A DNA stretch of 14,381 bases from contig DAISJM010000065.1 of the NCBI GenBank assembly GCA_036821485.1, forward strand, positions 1-14,381. Direction: 5' to 3'. Each line of letters opens with the position of its first letter. Within the stretch, counting starts at the first letter, position 1. This DNA is from DAISJM01 sp036821485 (GTDB lineage: Bacteria > Verrucomicrobiota > Kiritimatiellia > CAIQIC01 > JAGNIJ01). A model generated the notes under the pieces. That model made no database searches. It saw only the letters and a list, made by a program, of their open reading frames with translations, and was not told the origin of the DNA. This document shows, piece by piece, positions 1-6,833 of the stretch. The position numbers and the translations under genes are program-made.

Positions 1-125
1 AGGGACGGGGAGGGATTGAAGAGAAGGAGGACCACGAAGAAGGGGGAAGATGGTCAACCCCGAAAGACACGAAATGCACAAAAGGGTGGGAGGGACAGAG
101 GATTTGAACAGAAGGTGGTGAGGGG

Positions 126-146
126 AGATTGGCTATTGGAGATTGG
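126..146. repeat. Heptamer tandem repeat, three copies
   Basis: Three head-to-tail 7-bp units read AGATTGG, CTATTGG and AGATTGG; the middle copy differs at two positions. The repeat is non-coding and close to the hexamer tandem at 170-199. Its function is unknown. Confidence 0.6.
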
Positions 147-169
147 GGAGAGCGGATGAGGGCGTGTCC

Positions 170-199
170 TAATCGTACTCGTAATCTTAATCGTAATCG
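170..199. repeat. TAATCG hexamer tandem repeat, five copies
   Basis: Five consecutive 6-bp units read TAATCG, TACTCG, TAATCT, TAATCG and TAATCG. Three are identical and two carry one substitution each. The period is exact across 30 bases, so this is a true tandem array rather than chance similarity. It is non-coding, and copy number may vary between strains. Confidence 0.8.
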
Positions 200-241
200 G
201 CCGTGGTAGTGAGGAGAGGATGGACGTGGTGAACCCGGAGA

Positions 242-255
242 GTTGAACGTTCAAC
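242..255. repeat. 14-bp perfect palindrome
   Basis: GTTGAACGTTCAAC is its own reverse complement and is followed by a partial echo, GCTCAAC. It lies about 105 bases before the first gene. It could be an operator for that gene or another member of the intergenic repeat families of this block. The echo favours the repeat explanation. Confidence 0.45.
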
Positions 256-359
256 GCTCAACATCCAGCGATGAATCTATGACGGCCAGCAGCAAAGGCT
301 GACACGTCCTTGAGTGGTGGGCGAGTTGAGGGAAGGCGTGAGAGGGAGAGAGGTGCGGA

Positions 360-1835
360 ATGATCTTGCTTAGCCTCATTCAGAATATCGCCTTGCTGGT
401 TACGCTGGCGGCCGTTCATCAAGTGATCGTCGCACGGTTGAATCATGGCCGTGTCATTCCCCAGGTGTTGACGGGTTTGCTGTTCGGTGGTGTGGGGCTT
501 GTGGGCATGATGACGCCCCTGCACTTCATGCCGGGCGTCATTTTCGATGGGCGGTCGATCATCCTGAGCGTCGCGGGGTTGTTTGGCGGGCCGATCGTCG
601 CCGTGATCGCGGCAACCATGTGTGCAGCCTATCGGCTCTGGCTGGGTGGGGCCGGTGCGTGGGTGGGTGTCAGCGTGATTGTCGAAGCGTCGGCGCTGGG
701 CGTTGTCTTCCACTACCTGCGGCGGCGTGCGGATCAACCCATGAGTCCCCTGTGGTTGTGGTTCTTCGGTTTGTTGGTGCACGCGGGCATGATGCTGTTG
801 ATGTTGGCGCTGCCGGGTGGGGCGGGGCGCGGGGTGATCAGGAATGTCGGATTGCCGGTGCTTTCGCTATATCCCCTGGCGACGATGTTGATCTGCCTCC
901 TGTTGCAGGACTATGAGAAGCAGCGGATTGACAAGGCTGCTCTTCGGGCAAGCCGGGCTCAACTTGTGGAGTCCAATCAGCTCATGAGGGCCGTGCTCGA
1001 TCACACACGCATGATGGAGGTGTATCTGGATGAACGATTCAACTTCATCTGGGTTAATCGCGCTTATGCGGAAGCGTGCCGGCACGAGCCATCCTTCTTT
1101 CCGGGCAAGAACCATTTTGAGCTCTACCCGAACGCGGAGAATCAGGAGATATTCCAGCGGGTGGTGGATACGGGCGAGCCGTTCTCCGTGGCGGCGAAGC
1201 CTTTCGTGTTTCCCGACCAGCCGGAGCGGGGCGTGACGTACTGGGACTGGAGTCTCATACCGATCAAGGCTGCCGCCGGGACGGTGACAGGACTGGTTTT
1301 CAGCCTGGTGGAGGTCACGGATCGCATTCAGGCACAGCGGACTTTGAAGGCAAACGAGGAACGACATCGGGCGTTCGTGAATGCGTCGGTCGATATGGCG
1401 TTCATGAAGGATGAAGCGTTTCGCTACGTGATGGTGAACGAGGCCAACCGGGAGTTCTTCGGGAAGGCAGAGAGCGAGATTATTGGGAAGACGGACTTTG
1501 AGCTGATGCCGGAGGAAATGGCGCGCAACTGCCGGCGTACGGATGAGCAGGCGTTGAGGGAGGGTCGTGTCGTGGTGAGTACGGAGGCGGTCGAGAAACG
1601 GGTTTATGAAACCCGCAAATTCCCCGTTTCGCTCGGAGGTGTGGCCGGTGTGGGCGGCTTTATCCGTGACATTACGGAGCAGACGAGGGCATCCGAGCGG
1701 GTGAAGCAGCAGTTGGACGAATTGCGGCGGTGGCAATCGGTGACGGTGGGGCGCGAGGAGCGGATTGCGGAGTTGAAGCGAGAGGTGAACGGGCTGGCAG
1801 AGCGGTTGGGAGAAAAGCCGCGCTACGAAGGCTGA
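360..1835 (+). CDS. 5TM receptor-PAS-PAS membrane sensor without a kinase domain
   Basis: This 491-residue protein starts at ATG 360, six bases after a GAGAGG ribosome binding site. Residues 1-185 are strongly hydrophobic with several membrane segments. They contain FDGRSIILSVAGLFGGP at about 62-78 and a Y-R-L-W-L-G-G stretch near 91-97, the signature of the 5TMR receptor found in LytS/YhcK-type sensors. Two PAS domains follow, at about 205-325 and 332-440. The tail (447-491) is a charged helix with ELRRWQSVTVGREERIAELK at 454-473, a sequence often seen after PAS domains in signalling proteins. There is no H-box, ATPase, GGDEF, EAL or methyl-accepting domain, so the protein can sense but has no visible output of its own. 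It may act through a partner kinase, and the remnant directly downstream is a candidate lost partner. The fold assignment is firm; the ligand is unknown. Confidence 0.85.
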   Translation: MILLSLIQNIALLVTLAAVHQVIVARLNHGRVIPQVLTGLLFGGVGLVGMMTPLHFMPGVIFDGRSIILSVAGLFGGPIVAVIAATMCAAYRLWLGGAGAWVGVSVIVEASALGVVFHYLRRRADQPMSPLWLWFFGLLVHAGMMLLMLALPGGAGRGVIRNVGLPVLSLYPLATMLICLLLQDYEKQRIDKAALRASRAQLVESNQLMRAVLDHTRMMEVYLDERFNFIWVNRAYAEACRHEPSFFPGKNHFELYPNAENQEIFQRVVDTGEPFSVAAKPFVFPDQPERGVTYWDWSLIPIKAAAGTVTGLVFSLVEVTDRIQAQRTLKANEERHRAFVNASVDMAFMKDEAFRYVMVNEANREFFGKAESEIIGKTDFELMPEEMARNCRRTDEQALREGRVVVSTEAVEKRVYETRKFPVSLGGVAGVGGFIRDITEQTRASERVKQQLDELRRWQSVTVGREERIAELKREVNGLAERLGEKPRYEG

Positions 1836-2302
1836 AGTTGTTATGGATGAGCATATGAGAAGGACCGCGCGCAGGCGTGGCTTCAAATGGTTCTTGCCCG
1901 TGCTGTTCGCCGTGGTGGTGCTTGGGGTGGTGGTGGGTTGGGTGGCCTACCGGGCCGACCGGCAGATGCGAGCCGATCTCCTGCGCGAGGCGCGGATGGT
2001 GGCCCGGGCTGTGAACCTTGATCGTGTGGCCATATTGACGGGGCGGACGCGGACCTCACCTCCTCCGATTACCAGAGGATCAAGGAGCAGTTGACGGTGG
2101 TTCGGGGCGCGAACCCGCGATGCCGTTTTCTCTACTTGATGGGTCACAAGTCCGACGGCACGATCAACATACTGGTCGACTCCGAGCCGCCTGAGTCCGA
2201 CGACTACTCGCCTCCGGGCCAGACATACGATGAAGCCTCGGCCGAACTCCGCGCGCTCTTCGTGAGGCCGGAGGAGCGTGTCCAAGGACCTCACGCTGTG
2301 AC

Positions 2303-2319
2303 AGGCCGACAGTCGGCCT
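2303..2319. repeat. Perfect hairpin at the breakpoint of the sensor remnant
   Basis: AGGCCGACAGTCGGCCT has 7-bp arms around a 3-base centre. It lies just after the point (about 2290) where homology of the broken sensor gene ends. No T-run follows, so it is not a standard intrinsic terminator. It may mark the deletion junction or stabilise the 3' end of the upstream transcript. Confidence 0.4.
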
Positions 2320-2362
2320 CGACAATCGGCAGACGAACACCAGTCCCCATGTTCATCCCCCT

Positions 2363-2378
2363 TGGCACGTTACCTGCA
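2363..2378 (+). promoter_or_regulatory. Sigma-54 (-24/-12) promoter candidate for the 2560-9628 gene run
   Basis: TGGCACGttacCTGCA matches the TGGCACG-N4-TTGCA consensus at 11 of 12 positions, with GG (2364-2365) and GC (2376-2377) separated by exactly 10 bases. Transcription would begin near 2389, leaving a leader of about 170 bases before ATG 2560. The leader contains the palindromic array at 2484-2532. The promoter lies inside the decayed end of the upstream sensor remnant. It requires an AAA+ activator, and a candidate is encoded at 8300-9628 in the same gene run, so positive autoregulation is possible. Confidence 0.7.
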
Positions 2379-2483
2379 ATATAGCTCGGTGAGACGGGAG
2401 CAGCGTTTCAGAGCAGCAGGGAGCAGAAATGCAGTTCACATCGGCAAACACAGGCTCGTATTCATCTTGGATGTCGCTCCAAT

Positions 2484-2532
2484 CTGAGAATGAACATTCT
2501 CAGGCTGAGACGGTATGTTCTCAAAGTGAGAC
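2484..2532. promoter_or_regulatory. Phased palindromic operator array in the kinase gene leader
   Basis: TGAGAA (2485), TGAGAC (2506) and TGAGAC (2527) are spaced exactly 21 bases apart. TTCTCA (2497) and TTCTCA (2518) are interleaved, also 21 bases apart. The array can be read as two 15-bp dyads, TTCTCA-N3-TGAGAC at 2497-2511 and 2518-2532, preceded by a half site. The first part, CTGAGAATG-AA-CATTCTCAG (2484-2503), is a perfect 9-bp inverted repeat. Spacing of two helical turns suggests cooperative binding of dimers on one DNA face. The 2-base centre makes an RNA hairpin less likely. A near-identical dyad lies at 9644-9658, upstream of the second sigma-54 promoter. The array is about 110-145 bases downstream of the predicted start site near 2389. 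Confidence 0.65.
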
Positions 2533-2559
2533 GAATTGGCTGTTTGGGGTACCACTCCA

Positions 2560-4707
2560 ATGACTGTCAGGCAAAAAACTTTGCTGCTGATTGGCGGGGT
2601 GCAATTGGTGGCCCTTGGCCTCTTCTGGTGGGGCTCTTCGTCGATCATCATGCGTCGCTTCGCGGGTCTCGAGCAAGAGTTCACGCGGGAGCACATCAGG
2701 AGGGTGCAGGAAGCGTTCGAGTCGCAACTCAGCCGGATGGATACAACGGCGCGTGACTGGGCGTGGTGGGATGACACTTACAGGTTCGTGAAGGATGGCA
2801 ATGAGCCATACAAGACATCGAACTTGACCGATGCAACGCTTGCGGGAATCGGTGTCAATCTGTTTGCCTTTGTGGATGTTATCGGACGCTACATCTACAT
2901 CACCGAATTCGATTCCGCAGCGTCGAAGATGATTCCCATCCCGGCGGACGACAGAGGAGTCCTCGATCAGAAGAGGGACATTCTCGATCCGCAGGATCCG
3001 TCCGGAAAGGTGAAGGGTCTTCTTGTGCTCCCGGACGGGGTGATGATGGTGGTCGCGCGCCACATTCTGACGAGCGACGGGGAGGGGCCATCCCGTGGGC
3101 AGTTGGTCATGGGGCGATGGGTGGGGGCAGAGACCGAGCGCGAGATGCGTCTTCTGACGCATCTTGCTGTCAAGATTCTGCCGGCGAACGAATCCACGTT
3201 ACGGGTCATGTCGGGTGAGGGCGATCTGGAGAGGGATGCTGATGTTGCGGTGCGCGTTGCCGACGATGCGCACATGGAGGGATATGTCGTGCTGCATGAT
3301 CTTGCGGGTGAGCCGGCATTGCTGTTGGAGATCCGGGTGCCGCGCCCTGTGTATGCGCTGGCACTTCAAACACGTGATGAGTACCTGCTGGCGCTTCTTG
3401 GGGTGACGCTGGTGCTGTTCCTGGTTACGACGGGCGTCATTGGGCGGTTTGTCATTGAGCGGTTGGCGCGGCTGGGTTCGGATGTCGGTGCGATTGCGGC
3501 TGCGGGTGATTCCCGGGCACGGCTGAACGTGACGGGAAACGATGAGATATCGAGCCTCGCGGACGACGTGAACCAGATGCTGGCGTCGTTGGCAGAGTCT
3601 GAAAGCGAGGTCCGCAAGGCGAAGGAGGACTGGGAGCGCACGTTCAATGCGGTGCCGGACCTGATCTGCATTATCAACAATGAACATCAGATTGTGAGGC
3701 TCAACCAAGCGATGGCCGACCGGCTTGGCGTGCGGATGGAAGCGGCGGTTGGGAAGAAGTGCCATGAAATTGTTCATGGGTGCGACGCGCTGCTCAATGG
3801 TTGTCCGCACCAGATGCTGCTCGGCGACAAGCGGGAGCATTCCGTTGAGCTGCGCGAGGTTCGTCTGAACGGTGACTTCCATGTTACGGCCTCGCCCGTT
3901 ACCAACGCCCGTGGGGAACTTCTGGGCTGTGTGCACGTGGCGCGCGATGTTACGGCGCAACGACAGGCTGAACGACAGATCCAGAAGTTGAATGCGGAGT
4001 TGGAAGATCGGGTGGCGCAGCGTACGGCGCAGCTCGAGGCGGCCAACAAGGAACTTGAAGCCTTCGCCTATTCCATTTCGCACGACTTGCGGGCGCCGCT
4101 GCGCAGCATAGATGGGTTCAGCCAAGCAGTGCTCGAGGATGCCTCCGACGTCGTTCCCGAAGAGGTCATGGACAACCTCAAGCGAGTGCGCGCTGCAGCG
4201 CAGCGGATGGGGCGTCTGATCGATGGTTTGCTGATGCTGTCCCGCCTGACACGGCGCGAGTTACATGTCGAGAAGGTGGACCTCGGCGGTCTGGTGAGAT
4301 TGATTCTGCAGGACTATCAGAAGAACGAGCCGACACGGGATGTGTCGATCGTGGTGCAGGACGGTGTGCAGGCGCAGGGCGACCCGGAACTGCTGCGGAT
4401 CGTGTTGCAGAACCTTGTGGACAACGCGTGGAAGTTCACCGGTAGGCAGGAGCGGGCGATGATCGAGTTCGGGGAAGATCAACGGGACGGCCGGCGCATC
4501 TTCTTCGTTCGCGATGATGGGGCGGGGTTTGACATGCAGTATGCGAGCAAGCTGTTCGGTGCATTCCAGCGGCTTCATGCACCGTCCGAATTCGAGGGTA
4601 CGGGGTTGGGGCTGGCAACGGTCCAGCGCATTATTCACCGGCATGGTGGGAGTGTGTGGGCCGAGGCCGAAGTAGGCAAGGGCGCTACATTCTACTTCAC
4701 GCTATGA
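2560..4707 (+). CDS. CHASE4-HAMP-PAS sensor histidine kinase
   Basis: This 715-residue membrane kinase has one membrane helix at about 6-28. A periplasmic CHASE4-type domain (about 45-265) carries TARDWAWWDDTYRFV at 63-77. A second helix lies at about 275-297, followed by HAMP (about 297-350) and PAS (about 355-468). The PAS domain contains a Cys/His cluster: C401, H402, H406, C408, C415 and H417. After a coiled coil comes the HisKA domain with phosphoacceptor H508 in SISHDLRAPL. The ATPase domain has N618 and N622, DDGAG at 652-656 and GTGLGL at 680-685. All catalytic motifs are intact. The transmitter is of the Cph1-like class, which commonly pairs with Rcp1-type receivers like the next gene. 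ATG 2560 is chosen because it begins directly before the first helix; a TTG at 2536 would add 8 residues. Neither start has a strong ribosome binding site. The CHASE4 ligand is unknown. Confidence 0.9.
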   Translation: MTVRQKTLLLIGGVQLVALGLFWWGSSSIIMRRFAGLEQEFTREHIRRVQEAFESQLSRMDTTARDWAWWDDTYRFVKDGNEPYKTSNLTDATLAGIGVNLFAFVDVIGRYIYITEFDSAASKMIPIPADDRGVLDQKRDILDPQDPSGKVKGLLVLPDGVMMVVARHILTSDGEGPSRGQLVMGRWVGAETEREMRLLTHLAVKILPANESTLRVMSGEGDLERDADVAVRVADDAHMEGYVVLHDLAGEPALLLEIRVPRPVYALALQTRDEYLLALLGVTLVLFLVTTGVIGRFVIERLARLGSDVGAIAAAGDSRARLNVTGNDEISSLADDVNQMLASLAESESEVRKAKEDWERTFNAVPDLICIINNEHQIVRLNQAMADRLGVRMEAAVGKKCHEIVHGCDALLNGCPHQMLLGDKREHSVELREVRLNGDFHVTASPVTNARGELLGCVHVARDVTAQRQAERQIQKLNAELEDRVAQRTAQLEAANKELEAFAYSISHDLRAPLRSIDGFSQAVLEDASDVVPEEVMDNLKRVRAAAQRMGRLIDGLLMLSRLTRRELHVEKVDLGGLVRLILQDYQKNEPTRDVSIVVQDGVQAQGDPELLRIVLQNLVDNAWKFTGRQERAMIEFGEDQRDGRRIFFVRDDGAGFDMQYASKLFGAFQRLHAPSEFEGTGLGLATVQRIIHRHGGSVWAEAEVGKGATFYFTL

Positions 4708-4744
4708 AGAAGAAGCTTTACGGCGCGGGTGGGGAAGGCCGAGG

Positions 4745-5212
4745 ATGGGACGGGCGACCATGAGTGACAAGACAAAGGATGTTATCCTTCTGGTCGAGGA
4801 CAACCCGGACGATCGGGATCTGACGATCCGGGCGTTGCGCAAGAATCGCGTGGTCAACGAAATTGTCGTGGCCCGCGATGGCTCGGAAGCCTTGGTCTGG
4901 CTCTTCGACGAGAAACGTGCGGCGGCGGGCCACGCCAGCCTGCCCACCATGATACTGCTCGACCTCAAACTCCCCAAGGTCAACGGGCTCGAAGTTCTTG
5001 CAGCCATTCGCGAGAACGACCGGACCAGGAATCTGCCCGTGGTCGTGCTGACTTCCTCCGATGAAGAGCGCGACATGGGCGAGAGCCAGAGGCTGGGTGC
5101 GACCTATATCCGCAAGTCGGTGGACTTTACCGAGTTTCGTGAGGTCATCAGGCGGGTGATCAAGGAATGGCCCGTGCAGGTGGATGAGGTTGACGGGAGC
5201 GTCAAGAAATGA
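4745..5212 (+). CDS. Rcp1-like single-domain response regulator
   Basis: This 155-residue protein is one receiver domain. It shows VILLVEDNPDDRDLTIRALR near the N-terminus, the phosphoacceptor aspartate in LLDLKLPKVNG (about residue 78), the Thr/Ser switch in VVLTSSDEERD, and lysine in YIRKSVD. The extended loop between helix alpha2 and the phosphorylation site, and the SVDFTEF ending, are typical of the Rcp1 family that partners Cph1-like kinases. The kinase just upstream is the obvious donor. With no output domain, it would act by protein contact or pass phosphate onward. GGAAGG at 4733-4738 supports ATG 4745. ATG 4760 (MSDKTKD) is the alternative and fits family length slightly better. Its stop overlaps the next start by 4 bases. 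Confidence 0.88.
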   Translation: MGRATMSDKTKDVILLVEDNPDDRDLTIRALRKNRVVNEIVVARDGSEALVWLFDEKRAAAGHASLPTMILLDLKLPKVNGLEVLAAIRENDRTRNLPVVVLTSSDEERDMGESQRLGATYIRKSVDFTEFREVIRRVIKEWPVQVDEVDGSVKK

Positions 5213-6357
5213 GCGAGACACTTCGCATCCTGATCGTGGAAGACTCCGAGGACGATGCGCTCCTCGAGATGCAGGAATTGAAGCGGGCGGGATATTCTCC
5301 GGTCTATGAACGCGTTGATACGCGCGAGGCGATGATCGCGGCTTTACCGAAGAATCCGTGGGATATTGTCATCGCGGACTACTCGATGCCGAATTTCAGC
5401 GGGCTTGCGGCCATCCAGCTTGTCCGAGAGCTGGGACTGGACCTTCCTGTCATCATCGTCTCCGGCGCCATCGGCGAGGAGACAGCGGTAGCTGCGATGA
5501 AAGCCGGTGCGTCGGACTACGTGATGAAAGGCAACCTCGTGCGACTGGCCCCCGCGATCCGGAGGGAGTTGCGTGATGTGCAGGAACGGATAGATCGTCG
5601 AAAGGCCGAATCCGCGCTCCGGCGGACCGAGGAGGAACTCAGTGAGGCGCAGAGGAGCCTCGTGCAGTCGGAGAAACTGGCGGCACTTGGACGATTCTCG
5701 TCGGGCATCGCGCACGAGGTGAAGAATCCGCTGGGCATCATCCTGGGTGGTATCGAGTTTCTGGAAGTCAAGATGAAGCGTTCGGGCGAGGATACGCGGA
5801 CGGCCCTTCAGAAGATGAAGGAAGCCGCGATGCGCGCGGCAGATATTGTCGACCAAGTCCTGAAATTTGCCAAACCGTCAGCCCTGCGCTTGGCCCTCAC
5901 CGATCCGGTCGAGATGGTGAAGGAAGCCCTCTCGTTGTTCCAGTTCAGCGACAAGGCCAAGAATGTGCAGGTGGAGACGTCGTTTTGCGCGGAGCCGTTG
6001 TGGCTGGAGATCGACAAGAACCAGATCCAGCAGGTGTTGTTCAACCTGCTGTCCAACGCCGTCGATGCCATGTCCGACGGCGGGACGATTCGCGTGGAGG
6101 TGTCGCGCCTAAAGGCGGCCGAGCAGGGTTTCTGCCGGATCGATGTGATCGACAAGGGTCAGGGCATCACATCGCAGGATATGGGCCGAATCTTCGAGCC
6201 CTTTTTTACCACGAAGAGAGACCGCAAGGGGACGGGGTTGGGGCTGTCGTTGGCGAAGTCGATAGTCGAGCATCACAAAGGCGTGTTGAAGCTGGAGAGC
6301 GAGGCCGGGCAGGGGACGCGCGCGAGCGTGATTCTTCCGCTGGCGACGAAATCGTGA
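5209..6357 (+). CDS. Receiver-histidine kinase (N-terminal REC, soluble)
   Basis: This cytoplasmic 382-residue protein has the receiver first and the kinase second, the reverse of the usual hybrid order. The receiver (1-122) has acidic residues E11 and D12, phosphoacceptor D57 in IADYSMP, and K106. The block SGAIGEETAVAAM, then SDYVMKGNL, is closely repeated in the paralogue at 6834-8285. After a coiled coil (about 123-155) the HisKA H-box is GIAHEVKNPL with H168. The ATPase has N278 and N282, DKGQG at 314-318, FEPFFTTK at 328-335 and GTGLGL at 340-345. All catalytic residues are present. There is no sensor domain, so phosphorylation of D57, probably by the upstream kinase system, is the likely input to the kinase. 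The ATGA overlap with the preceding gene implies translational coupling. Confidence 0.9.
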   Translation: MSETLRILIVEDSEDDALLEMQELKRAGYSPVYERVDTREAMIAALPKNPWDIVIADYSMPNFSGLAAIQLVRELGLDLPVIIVSGAIGEETAVAAMKAGASDYVMKGNLVRLAPAIRRELRDVQERIDRRKAESALRRTEEELSEAQRSLVQSEKLAALGRFSSGIAHEVKNPLGIILGGIEFLEVKMKRSGEDTRTALQKMKEAAMRAADIVDQVLKFAKPSALRLALTDPVEMVKEALSLFQFSDKAKNVQVETSFCAEPLWLEIDKNQIQQVLFNLLSNAVDAMSDGGTIRVEVSRLKAAEQGFCRIDVIDKGQGITSQDMGRIFEPFFTTKRDRKGTGLGLSLAKSIVEHHKGVLKLESEAGQGTRASVILPLATKS

Positions 6358-6379
6358 CGGCACTACGTGGGAGGTCGTT

Positions 6380-6775
6380 ATGTGGTTGCGCAGAAAGAAG
6401 ACGATACTGATCGTGGATGACGAAGAGGACTTCGGCTTCTTCGTGAAGGCCAACCTGGAGGCGCGAGGCAGTTACCGGGTCCGGATCGCCACATCCAGCG
6501 AGCAGGGCATCGAACTGGCACTGCGATACAAGCCCGTGGCCATCCTGCTGGACATCATGATGCCGAGAGTGGACGGGTTCCAGACGCTCAAGCGGTTGAA
6601 GGAGCAGGATAGAACGATGTTCATCCCGGTGATCATGCTCACGGCGAAGCACGACGATGAATCCAGGATTTCGGCGGCGGGGTTGTACTGCGATGGCTAC
6701 CTGACAAAGCCGGTGAAGATTGACGACTTGGTGGCGCGGCTCGACAAGGTGTTGGGGATGAGGGAGTCGGCCTGA
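6380..6775 (+). CDS. Single-domain response regulator (CheY-like receiver)
   Basis: This 131-residue stand-alone receiver has the acidic pair in LIVDDEEDF (D13, D14). D58 in ILLDIMMPRVDG is the phosphoacceptor, T88 in VIMLTAK is the switch residue, and K110 in GYLTKPV completes the active site. GGGAGG five bases before ATG 6380 is a strong ribosome binding site and fixes the start. It sits between two receiver-kinase paralogues, 22 bases after the first, and is presumably in the same transcript. It is of the PilG/PleD-receiver style rather than the Rcp1 style of the receiver at 4745. With no output domain, it is likely a phosphate sink, an adaptor, or an intermediate between the flanking kinases. 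Which kinase it serves cannot be read from the sequence. Confidence 0.88.
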   Translation: MWLRRKKTILIVDDEEDFGFFVKANLEARGSYRVRIATSSEQGIELALRYKPVAILLDIMMPRVDGFQTLKRLKEQDRTMFIPVIMLTAKHDDESRISAAGLYCDGYLTKPVKIDDLVARLDKVLGMRESA

Positions 6776-6833
6776 TGCGGGAAGTGGGGATTGCAGGGGT
6801 TGGCGCAGGATGTAGGTGGGGAGGGGGCGACGG

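Larger units (their letters stand above)
1..359. other. Gene-free, repeat-rich intergenic block
   Basis: I see no credible gene here. Reverse-strand open frames through it (54-254, 258-782) are low-complexity or antisense to the next gene. The + strand is purine-rich and made of degenerate short repeats. Fragments of a CACGAA-type repeat lie at about 31-86 (ACCACGAAGAA, then CGAAAGACACGAAA). A heptamer tandem lies at 126-146, a hexamer tandem at 170-199, and a 14-bp palindrome at 242-255. I recall similar CACGAA and TAATCG strings from intergenic DNA of large-genome PVC-type bacteria. I found no -24/-12 promoter for the next gene. The only clear expression signal is the ribosome binding site just before 360. 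Confidence 0.6.
1843..2384 (+). pseudogene. Remnant of a membrane sensor (kinase?) gene, frameshifted and truncated
   Basis: Two reading frames together give the N-terminus of a membrane sensor. From ATG 1843 (alternative ATG 1855) there is a basic start, one membrane helix (about residues 14-36), then the start of an extracytoplasmic region ending near LDRVAILTG. The frame then shifts at the G-run 2040-2043. One extra G would join it to the next frame, which continues GADADLTSS, DYQRIKEQL and CRFLYLMGHKSDGT, then VDSEPPESDDYSPPGQTYDEA. I recognise this as a periplasmic sensing module of histidine kinases and cyclases. Recognisable homology stops near 2290, so the second membrane helix and any transmitter are missing. 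The remaining frame runs unrelated to the stop at 2384, across a hairpin and a sigma-54 promoter. It starts 7 bases after the upstream gene, which suggests a former operon partner. A single-base sequencing error would explain the shift but not the truncation. Confidence 0.75.

Noticed and set aside
867..1886. Long reverse-strand open frames (867-1886, 3199-4125, 8204-9295, 10600-12096)
   Set aside because: Each lies antisense to a well-recognised signalling gene. Their Arg/His/Pro-rich sequences show no domains and match what high-GC codon bias produces on the opposite strand.
2032..2048. Programmed -1 frameshift joining the two halves of the broken sensor gene
   Set aside because: The site reads ACG GGG C, not a canonical slippery heptamer, and no obvious downstream pseudoknot was seen. 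The gene is also truncated later, so a single-G loss in decaying DNA or a sequencing error is simpler.
2490..2756. Forward open frame at 2490-2756
   Set aside because: It begins inside the palindromic leader and overlaps the kinase gene in another frame. It has no recognisable domain and no ribosome binding site.
6776..6833. Internal promoter between the single receiver and the receiver-PAS-kinase
   Set aside because: The G-rich gap has GG and GC dinucleotides but none with the 10-base spacing, and no clear -35/-10. Only the ribosome binding site at 6820-6827 is convincing.
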